This document shows, piece by piece, positions 57,723 to 64,000 of a DNA stretch of 64,000 nt. The DNA lies in contig OY970265.1 in NCBI GenBank assembly GCA_963715675.1, positions 3,596,001-3,660,000 of the forward strand, read 5' to 3'. The stretch is from DASVWZ01 sp963715675 (GTDB lineage: Bacteria > Acidobacteriota > Terriglobia > Terriglobales > Acidobacteriaceae). A program made the position numbers and the translations under genes. How positions within the stretch are numbered: position 1 is the first letter of the stretch; each line of letters starts with the position of its first letter. Under the pieces are notes generated by a model, which ran no database searches, had not been told where the DNA came from, and saw nothing but the letters and a program-made list of their open reading frames with translations.

Positions 57723-58958
57723 ATGAAAACGATTCTTTGCGGTCTTGCATTACTGGCTCTCACACTCTGCATCCTGTCGACTGCGTCCACCGCACAGGAC
57801 ATGGCCCCGCCTGCGCCACAAAAGCTCGCCGTGCACTCGAGTATCCTCAACGAGGACCGCGTGGTCTGGGTTCGGACGCCTCGCAACTACGCCCAGGGCA
57901 AGGACCCGCTCCCCGTGCTCTACCTCGCCGACGGCCCGGGTCACATCAACGAGATCGGCAGCACTATCGACTTCCTCGTCCAGAACGACCGGATGCCCCC
58001 GCTGATCGTCGTCGGCATCGCCAACACCGACCGCACCCGCGACCTGACCCCCAGCCACTCGGACGCGGAGAACCCCGACGGCACGGCCGCCAACCCTACC
58101 AGTGGCGGTGGAGATCACTTCCTCGATTTCATTCAGAACGAACTCATGCCCGAGATCGAGAAGCGTTACCGCACCGCTCCCTACAAGATCTTCGCGGGCC
58201 ACTCGCTCGGCGGCCTCATGGCCATCCATATTCTCATCACGCGGCCCGACATGTTCCAGGCGTACATCGCAGTCAGCCCGAGCCTGTGGTGGAATGACCG
58301 GCGCACTCTGCACCAGGCGCAGGATTTCTTCGCTACGCATGCAGAACTCAACAAAACACTCTTCTTCTCCTTAGGCAACGAAGACGATACGCAGGTCCCG
58401 ATGCGCGCGAGCTTCGAGGAGTTGCAGAAGACGCTTACGGAGAAGACCCCGAAAGATTTTCACTGGGACTCGGCACACTATCTCGATGAAGACCACAGCT
58501 CAACCGTGCTGCGCGCCCACTATGCCGGCCTGCGCACCATCTTTGCCGATTGGCCTATGCCGCGCGATCCCAGCAGCGGATCTCCGGTAGGCGGGCTGGA
58601 CGGACTGGAGAAGCATTACCGCGAACTCTCCCAGCACTACGGCTATCCGATTCGCTTGCCGGAGAATGCGCTGAACCTTCTCGGCTATCAACTCATGGGA
58701 GAGAAGAAACTCGACGAAGCCATCGCAATTTCCCAGCGCAATGTCGAACTTTATCGCGGATCGGCCAATGTTTACGACAGCCTGGGCGAAGGCTACGAGA
58801 ATGAGGGCAAATTTGACTTGGCGACGCAGAACGTTCAGAAAGCCATCGAGGTGGGTGCCAAGATCGGCGACCCGAATCTGGACCTGTACAAGCAGCACCT
58901 GACGCGCGTCACCACCGAAGCGAACGCAGCAGCCGAGAAGGCTGCTGGGCACAGGTGA
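57723..58958 (+). CDS. Secreted esterase with C-terminal TPR
   Basis: 411 residues. Signal peptide MKTILCGLALLALTLCILS ending STAQD. An alpha/beta-hydrolase of the esterase D / enterochelin-esterase-like family follows: LPVLYLADG, PLIVVGIANTDR, nucleophile elbow FAGHSLGGL, acid around LGNEDD and base in EDHSS. After residue 300 come one or two TPR-like repeats (ALNLLGYQLMGEKKLDEAI, ANVYDSLGEGYENEGKFDLA). Probably periplasmic; substrate not readable. It lies 80 bp after yggS. Confidence 0.88.
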   Translation: MKTILCGLALLALTLCILSTASTAQDMAPPAPQKLAVHSSILNEDRVVWVRTPRNYAQGKDPLPVLYLADGPGHINEIGSTIDFLVQNDRMPPLIVVGIANTDRTRDLTPSHSDAENPDGTAANPTSGGGDHFLDFIQNELMPEIEKRYRTAPYKIFAGHSLGGLMAIHILITRPDMFQAYIAVSPSLWWNDRRTLHQAQDFFATHAELNKTLFFSLGNEDDTQVPMRASFEELQKTLTEKTPKDFHWDSAHYLDEDHSSTVLRAHYAGLRTIFADWPMPRDPSSGSPVGGLDGLEKHYRELSQHYGYPIRLPENALNLLGYQLMGEKKLDEAIAISQRNVELYRGSANVYDSLGEGYENEGKFDLATQNVQKAIEVGAKIGDPNLDLYKQHLTRVTTEANAAAEKAAGHR

Positions 58959-58970
58959 TTCGCCCGGCCC

Positions 58971-59258
58971 ATGATCCCGCTCCAGACGAGTCTCGCCGGC
59001 ATTAGTTTTGCCGTGAAAGTCCACCCCCGCGCGAAAAAGAACGCCATTACCGGAGAAGTCGGAGACGCGATCAAACTGGCCCTGACCGCACCTCCGGTCG
59101 ATGGCAAAGCCAACCAAGCCTGCATCGAATTCTTCGCAAAGCTTTTGAAGGTTCCACGCTCTTCCGTTACCATAGCGTCCGGCGAGAGCAGCCGTAACAA
59201 AGTCATTCGAGTTGCTGGATTGTCGGCTGAGGAAATACGAAAGCGATTAGCCAAGTGA
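58971..59258 (+). CDS. YggU/DUF167 family protein
   Basis: 95-residue protein of the DUF167 family, function unknown. VKVHPRAKKNAI, APPVDGKANQACIEFFAK and SGESSRNKVIRV are the family's conserved blocks. ATG at 58971 is 12 bp after the esterase stop, so it is translated from the same message. Commonly found near yggS in bacteria, as here. Confidence 0.92.
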   Translation: MIPLQTSLAGISFAVKVHPRAKKNAITGEVGDAIKLALTAPPVDGKANQACIEFFAKLLKVPRSSVTIASGESSRNKVIRVAGLSAEEIRKRLAK

Positions 59259-59369
59259 AGAAAAGCAGGTCTTTCGACTTGCGTTCGCCGTACGAGTGCG
59301 CTTCTGAATCCACGCTCGGGATGACAGAGCGGATGAGATGAACCGAGGTTAGTTTATGGAGAACCACTT

Positions 59370-60797
59370 TTGACCTTTTCCGCACGCTTTCACGAAATTC
59401 GCACCGGCTTCGAACGTCCGTTCTGGGTCGCGAACATCACCGAGATCTTCGAGCGTCTTTCCTATTACGGGGCGTTTGCGTCGCTCGCCCTGTACTTGCA
59501 GGAAAAACTGAGTTTCTCCACCGAGCAGACCGGGACGCTAACGGGCATTTTCGGCGGCATGGTGTGGTTTCTCGCGATTTTTGGCGGGGCCGTCGCTGAC
59601 CGGCTGGGTTTCCGCCGCGCTCTGGCGACGGCGTACCTCATCCTGAGCGCCGCGTACTTTCTGATCGGCTCTATCGGCGCATCCTGGCTGGCCCCGGTGC
59701 GCAATGCCGTGCCTCTTGGGCTGTTTGTCGGCTTCATTCTCGTTCTTCCGGCGCTCGGCATCTCCATGGTGAAGCCTTGCGTAGTCGGCACTACGGCCCG
59801 CGCTTCCAAGGAGAACGTCCGCTCCATCGGCTACTCGATTTACTACACGCTGGTCAACATCGGCGGCGCCGCCGGACCCCTGTTTGCATCCTGGACCCAC
59901 CGCAATCTCGGGGTCGAGAACGTTTACCGCGTTTCCGCCATCAGCGTATTCGCCATGTTCTTCGTGGTCCTGTTCTTCTTCCGGGAGCCGCGCCAGCCCG
60001 GGGATGCGCCTCCGCCTTCGATCGCAACCGTGGCCCGGAATTTCTGCGTGGTGGTGGGCAACTACCGGCTGGTTCTGCCGGTGTTGGTGGTTGCGGTTTT
60101 GCTGCGCATTGGCCTGTGGGTGTATCCCAGCGTTACCGTGCCATGGTGGATATGGGCTGGGCTCCTGCTGCTTGTCCTCGCCGGCATCAGCCGTTTCATG
60201 TGGTTTCTGGTGATTTTCACCGGCTACTGGATCGTCTTCTGGCAACAATACATCAGCCTGCCGGGTTACATTCACAGATACATCAATCCCCACGCCGACG
60301 TCGAAAGAATTCTGGTCGTCGATGGCCTTACGGTGATTTGTTTGACTCTGGCGGTGAGCCTGCTGACGCGAAAGATACCGGCGTTACAGGCGGTGATTCT
60401 GGGTACGGTCATCACGTCGGCTTCGTGGTTGATCCTGGCCTTCCAGCCGACCATCTGGGGCGCGGTTCTATCGCTGTTTGTCCTGGCGCTGGGCGAGATC
60501 ACCCAATCCCCACGCTACTACGAATACATTTCCCGGCTGGCGCCTCCGGGCCAGCAAGGAACTTATATGGGATTCGCGTTTCTACCGATCGGAATCGGCT
60601 CACTGATTGGCGGGTGGTTCGGCGGGACCCTGATGCATCATTTTGGCGAAGTTCAGCACCAGCCGGAGCGCGTCTGGTGGACCGTGACCGGTGTGGGGAT
60701 GGCAACGGCCGCAGCGCTGTGGATTTATGACCGGGTGGTAGCTGGGAGTCGGGAGTCAGGAGTCGGGAGTCAGCAAACTCCACCAACTGCCTCCTGA
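59370..60797 (+). CDS. Proton-dependent oligopeptide transporter (POT/PTR2 family)
   Basis: 475 residues, about 12-14 membrane helices, major facilitator fold. EIFERLSYYGAFASLALYL contains the ExxER-type motif of POT symporters (E25-R29), and GGxVADRLGFRRAL is the MFS loop 2-3 motif. NxGxxxGP appears as NIGGAAGPLF. TTG start at 59370 with GGAG (59358-59361) upstream. The last 15-19 residues (AGSRESGVGSQQTPPTAS) are encoded by a GGGAGTC word repeat (60738-60777), so this tail is probably an accidental extension. Confidence 0.88.
   Translation: MTFSARFHEIRTGFERPFWVANITEIFERLSYYGAFASLALYLQEKLSFSTEQTGTLTGIFGGMVWFLAIFGGAVADRLGFRRALATAYLILSAAYFLIGSIGASWLAPVRNAVPLGLFVGFILVLPALGISMVKPCVVGTTARASKENVRSIGYSIYYTLVNIGGAAGPLFASWTHRNLGVENVYRVSAISVFAMFFVVLFFFREPRQPGDAPPPSIATVARNFCVVVGNYRLVLPVLVVAVLLRIGLWVYPSVTVPWWIWAGLLLLVLAGISRFMWFLVIFTGYWIVFWQQYISLPGYIHRYINPHADVERILVVDGLTVICLTLAVSLLTRKIPALQAVILGTVITSASWLILAFQPTIWGAVLSLFVLALGEITQSPRYYEYISRLAPPGQQGTYMGFAFLPIGIGSLIGGWFGGTLMHHFGEVQHQPERVWWTVTGVGMATAAALWIYDRVVAGSRESGVGSQQTPPTAS
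60735..60780. repeat. GGGAGTC word repeat inside the end of the POT gene
   Basis: GGGAGTC, AGGAGTC and GGGAGTCAG variants in tandem, within the last codons of the transporter. Similar intergenic word repeats occur elsewhere in the window, but this one has entered a coding region. Confidence 0.6.
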
Positions 60798-60810
60798 GTG
60801 CTTGAAGCAT

Positions 60811-61539
60811 ATGTCGAAACGAAAGCTCACTCCGGCCTACATCGCGGCCCATATCCGCCGCGTTCTCAAAGACGGCGGTTCGGCTCCGCATTCTGCGGAA
60901 GTGCAGTGGTTTTTCAAAGAAGAAATCAAATCGCGCGGATGGTACACGGCGGAACTGCGCAAACTGGCGGTGCGCTTCCGGCGCACTCTGCTCAAAGAAC
61001 TCGGCCTGCCCTTCTTGCTCGAAGTTGCGGACAAGCTCTTCTCTGGCCGGATGCTCGAGGAGAAGATCTTTGCCGTCTTCCTGCTGGAGAAACTGACCGG
61101 GGATTTCGACGACGCTGAGTTCCGACGGTTCGAATCCTGGCTCAACCGGATCGGCAGTTGGGCCGATCACGATGGACTGCTTCACTATTTGATTGCGCCG
61201 ATGATTGCGGCCGAGCCTCGTCGCGCCGCCCACGTTTTTCGCTGGGCGAAGTTGCGGGATCGCTGGCGCCGGCGCGCAGCCTGCGTGGCCCTGATCCGCG
61301 GCACCCGCGCGAAAATGTTTTTCCCGGAAATCAAGCGACTTTCCGGCCTGCTGCTCGCTGACCAGGACGACATGGTGCAGAAAGGTTTGGGCTGGCTGCT
61401 GCGGGAAACCGCCAAATTCGACCCGAAGCGCACCGTCCCCTATCTCATGTCCATTCGCGGCCGCGCCCCACGCCTGGTGCTGCGCACCGCTTGCGAAACT
61501 CTGCCTCCGCAAACCCGAAAAAAGATTCTCGCCGCATGA
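60811..61539 (+). CDS. AlkD-like DNA alkylation repair protein
   Basis: 242 residues, all-helical HEAT-like fold. SWADHDGLLHYLIAPMI near residue 105-120 corresponds to the Trp/Asp region of AlkD glycosylases; AHVFRWAKLRDRWRRRAACVALI follows with the Arg-rich repeat. AlkD excises 3-methyladenine and 7-methylguanine from DNA. ATG at 60811 is used; a TTG at 60802 would add three residues. Its TGA stop overlaps the next start as ATGA. Confidence 0.85.
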   Translation: MSKRKLTPAYIAAHIRRVLKDGGSAPHSAEVQWFFKEEIKSRGWYTAELRKLAVRFRRTLLKELGLPFLLEVADKLFSGRMLEEKIFAVFLLEKLTGDFDDAEFRRFESWLNRIGSWADHDGLLHYLIAPMIAAEPRRAAHVFRWAKLRDRWRRRAACVALIRGTRAKMFFPEIKRLSGLLLADQDDMVQKGLGWLLRETAKFDPKRTVPYLMSIRGRAPRLVLRTACETLPPQTRKKILAA

Positions 61540-61751
61540 GCCCTCTGACCATCTTTGGATTGTTCGCGGTGACAGCAATGCTGGTCTGCTATGCTCTCGA
61601 AAGGCGCAGCCCATGGTTCATCCTGGCGTTCGCCGGAGGCTGCGCGCTGGGTTCGGTTTATGGCTTCCTGCAAGGCGCCTGGCCCTTCGGGATCGTCGAA
61701 GCGGTCTGGTCCGTCGTGGCCCTGCGGCGATGGTGGCTGACTCCACGTTGA
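61536..61751 (+). CDS. Small membrane protein coupled to the AlkD-like gene
   Basis: 71 residues from an ATG overlapping the upstream stop (ATGA), a sign of translational coupling. Two or three hydrophobic segments (LTIFGLFAVTAMLVCYALE, FILAFAGGCALGSVYGFLQG, VEAVWSVVALRRWW). No family recognised. The membrane character and the overlap support coding; a role in DNA repair is not implied. Confidence 0.6.
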   Translation: MSPLTIFGLFAVTAMLVCYALERRSPWFILAFAGGCALGSVYGFLQGAWPFGIVEAVWSVVALRRWWLTPR

Positions 61752-61910
61752 ACGCCGCACGCGGAACCTGGCCTCGATAGGCGAACTCCCCCGCGTCGAA
61801 GCCTAATGCATTCCCGATTCGGCTGGGGGGAACGCCGAGATACTCTCGGTACGGACCGGGCGCATCCCTGACAGAAAAGCAGCGGGAAATCGCAGCGACG
61901 CCGCTTAGGC

Positions 61911-64000
61911 TCACTGCAGCTTCGCGTACTCCGCTTTGGCTGCTTTCAGAATAGGAACATCGGGGGCGGCGTCTTTCCAGAGCGCGAGGAAATCTTTGTA
62001 AGCAGCCAGCGCCCGGACGCGAGCCGCATCGGCGTCCGCGCCCTGCGAGGTTCTCGACTGTAAGGCATTCGCGCGAGCCACTCCCAGATGCGCCAACGCT
62101 CCTGTCCAACAATTCCAGACGAGACCGCTGTGGTCAAGAATTTTCTGAAACTCGGCTGCGGCAGGCCTGCCCTGTCCCGCTGCCAGGTATGCTTCTCCGC
62201 GTATGTACACCGGATAAAGGCAGGAAATGTTGTTGAAGAACGGAACCAACCCTAACTCGATGGCGGAAGCTGGCTGCAGGGCATTGATGGCGGCAGCCGG
62301 GTTCTTTCGGTCCAGCGCTAATTGCGCCTGAATCGCAGGCAGCCAGAAGGATTGCATCAGGGTGCCCAGCGGATATCGCTTCGCCAGGTCGTGCGCAAGA
62401 GATTCGGCGTGCGCCGCATCACCCGCCACGGCAAACGCCAGCGCCGCCTCGACCACCACTCCGGGGCTGGCGGGAGCGAGCTTCAACGCCTCCGCCGCTG
62501 ATTGCCGGGCTTCTGCGGCATCCCCGTACTCCGCTTGTTGCAGAGCGGCGTTGGCCAGATAGATTGCCCCGCTTTCTTTGTTGTCGCTCCGGACGGCGGA
62601 GTCCACCGCCTGCCTGGTCAACTCTCGCGCCTTGCTCGCATGACCCGCGTAAACCTGGGTGTCGGATGCGAAGGCCAGTCCGTCGCCCTCATAATCGGGC
62701 TTGCCCACAAACCACTCTTGCTCTTTCGCCATCGCCGCCGAGTCTCCGCCGAGAAAGGCAAGCGCGTAGAGCGTTTCGTGGAATTCCTCAGTATCCATTT
62801 TTCGCCCGTACGCATCATGAATGATCTGCCGGGTTTCGTCGAAGCGCTGCAGGGCCATGGTGTAGTTGGTCAGATTCTCGTAGTAAATCAACACGTCCGG
62901 CCCCAGCCGCACCGCTTGCCTGGTCAACTCTACAGCTTTCTCGTACTGGCCCTCTTCGGCGTAGATGAGGCCCAGATTGTTGTACGGCGACGGTTCGCGC
63001 GGGTAGTTGTCCATGTCTTCCTGATAGGTCTGGGCCGCTTTATCCAGTTCTCCGGTTACATTCCGATAGTAGGCGGCAGTAATCGACAGCTTCTCGCGTT
63101 CGCTGGCGTGGTCACGCAGCTGGAACGCCCGGGTGTAGTACTCGATGGCGCGACCCAGCTGGCCGAGAGCGTTGTAGTCGCCGCCTACGATTCTGTACCC
63201 CAGGGCAAAATTCGGGTCCAGTTCGATCGCCCGCTGATGGTAGGGCAGGGCTGCGGCGGGGCCTTTCTCATTGATGGCCTTTTCGCCCAAGCTGAACGCC
63301 TTCAAAGCCTCGAGCGAAAACGTAGTGGCCTCTTCGAGGGGAACGTCAAACTTCTGCACCGTAGTCAGCGATTCGCCCAGTTCGCCCCGCAGCTTGGATG
63401 CCGCCTCGCCCAGCGCATCCAGCACTTTCTCCTTGGACGCCGCCGTCGCCTGTTCCTGCGCCAGCACATCTCCGTTTTGGCAATTCACCGCCTTCAACCC
63501 CAGCACGTATTCGCTGCCCAGGCTGCCAATCGACTCCGCTACGTAAGCTTTGCTGCCCGCCCGCTGGCAAAGCTCGCGGGCCACCTCGGACGTAATTTTC
63601 GTATTCGCCGGACGGGTCATCTGTTGCAAGGTCTTGGCTACGTCGCTGTCGGGGAGAACATTCAGGAAAGGCGATTGCCGCAGTGAGACGCTCAGCGCGG
63701 TCTTCAGCGTATCGTCGAATACCGCATCGCCGGTGCTGTTGGCAAAATCGGCCAGCACGATGGTGTCTTTATCAGTCAGGTGGGTCGCGGTCTGGCGCAG
63801 GCGAAAGTAAAACCCGCCGGCCAGCACGGCGATCAACACGGCAGCCGCGGCAACTCCCCAGCCGAGCTTCGCTCGGCCCGATGCCTGTGTGGGGACGGCC
63901 GCCCTCGGCCGCCCGGTCGAGCGCAGTTCGACCGCCTCTGCGTTTTCCGTGACAATCCGCCCGGATTCGGAGTCCCGCTTCAGCCGTTGCAGATCCGTTC
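61911..64000 (-). CDS. TPR-containing Ser/Thr protein kinase, C-terminal part (5' cut by window end)
   Basis: The frame is open to the last base. Just inside the edge is LQRLKRDSESGR, the juxtamembrane end typical of acidobacterial Ser/Thr kinases, then one membrane helix (VAAAAVLIAVLAGGFYF). Outside the membrane, TDKDTIVLADFANSTGDAVFDDTLK and following residues resemble the TolB-like amino domain found in these kinases, then TPR repeats (ALPYHQRAIELDPNFALGYRI, PYNNLGLIYAEEGQYEKAVELTRQAV in parts) to the end. The kinase domain itself lies beyond the window, so kinase identity is inferred from the linker and layout. The GTG at 63839 is an internal codon. Confidence 0.85.
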   Translation of the reverse strand, partial: TDLQRLKRDSESGRIVTENAEAVELRSTGRPRAAVPTQASGRAKLGWGVAAAAVLIAVLAGGFYFRLRQTATHLTDKDTIVLADFANSTGDAVFDDTLKTALSVSLRQSPFLNVLPDSDVAKTLQQMTRPANTKITSEVARELCQRAGSKAYVAESIGSLGSEYVLGLKAVNCQNGDVLAQEQATAASKEKVLDALGEAASKLRGELGESLTTVQKFDVPLEEATTFSLEALKAFSLGEKAINEKGPAAALPYHQRAIELDPNFALGYRIVGGDYNALGQLGRAIEYYTRAFQLRDHASEREKLSITAAYYRNVTGELDKAAQTYQEDMDNYPREPSPYNNLGLIYAEEGQYEKAVELTRQAVRLGPDVLIYYENLTNYTMALQRFDETRQIIHDAYGRKMDTEEFHETLYALAFLGGDSAAMAKEQEWFVGKPDYEGDGLAFASDTQVYAGHASKARELTRQAVDSAVRSDNKESGAIYLANAALQQAEYGDAAEARQSAAEALKLAPASPGVVVEAALAFAVAGDAAHAESLAHDLAKRYPLGTLMQSFWLPAIQAQLALDRKNPAAAINALQPASAIELGLVPFFNNISCLYPVYIRGEAYLAAGQGRPAAAEFQKILDHSGLVWNCWTGALAHLGVARANALQSRTSQGADADAARVRALAAYKDFLALWKDAAPDVPILKAAKAEYAKLQ

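Noticed and set aside
61124..61150. GGTTCGAATCC, a tRNA T-loop-like string
   Set aside because: It lies inside the AlkD-like gene, encodes FESW in frame, and no acceptor stem or anticodon arm can be built around it.

Overview
The window is an ordinary-looking, GC-rich bacterial chromosome segment, most likely from the phylum Acidobacteriota (Koribacter/Terriglobia-like). This is inferred from the mix of genes, not from any marker gene: a Ser/Thr kinase carrying C-terminal TPR repeats, a secreted family with HYGWAR and GYAYET motifs that I recall as acidobacterial, the futalosine menaquinone genes, kumamolisin-type secreted protease with anchor-D repeats, PQQ-type beta-propellers, and many short-word repeats between operons. 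No rRNA, tRNA, CRISPR array, phage or insertion sequence was recognised.

Layout. 1-1.6 kb: two tandem paralogous secreted proteins. 1.8-5.2 kb: a translation operon on the plus strand (rpsP, KH protein, rimM, trmD, rplS, rnhB); rimM seems to start at ATA. 5.4-8.3 kb: a receiver-like protein and a GAF-membrane-AMIN-amidase fusion. 9.2-17.2 kb, minus strand: sugar epimerase, engB, then the proteostasis block lon, clpX, clpP, tig. 17.7-22.5 kb: uracil-DNA glycosylase, collagen-like secreted protein, SpoIIE-type phosphatase, secreted phosphoesterase and a small gene. 22.5-28.2 kb: large sedolisin, murB, bacilliredoxin, HAD hydrolase. 28.2-35.6 kb: M49-like metallopeptidase and the cluster mqnD, bioY, a 48-residue membrane protein, a cellulose-synthase-like GT2, mqnC, mqnA. 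35.7-39.8 kb: dprA, a four-helix-bundle gene, topA. 40.5-46.7 kb: MlaEF-type transporter and a PDZ-containing sensor kinase with a sigma-54 activator. 46.9-49.1 kb: argD-like aminotransferase and an alpha/beta hydrolase. 49.3-54.1 kb: four tandem paralogous eight- or five-bladed PQQ beta-propeller genes. 54.5-61.8 kb: OPT transporter, YggS, esterase-TPR, YggU, POT transporter, AlkD-like protein and small membrane proteins. 61.9-64 kb: the C-terminal part of a TPR Ser/Thr kinase cut by the window end.

How it fits together. Housekeeping blocks (ribosome maturation, protein quality control, menaquinone, peptidoglycan) alternate with accessory secreted or surface proteins. The most unusual material is non-coding: a dispersed element of about 195 bp present twice in opposite orientation (beside the sedolisin and beside the beta-propeller array) with two AATCTAGATT palindromes 29 bp apart; several islands of short-word repeats that bracket lon, the four-helix-bundle gene and the MlaEF genes; and three genes whose last codons or stop lie inside such repeats.
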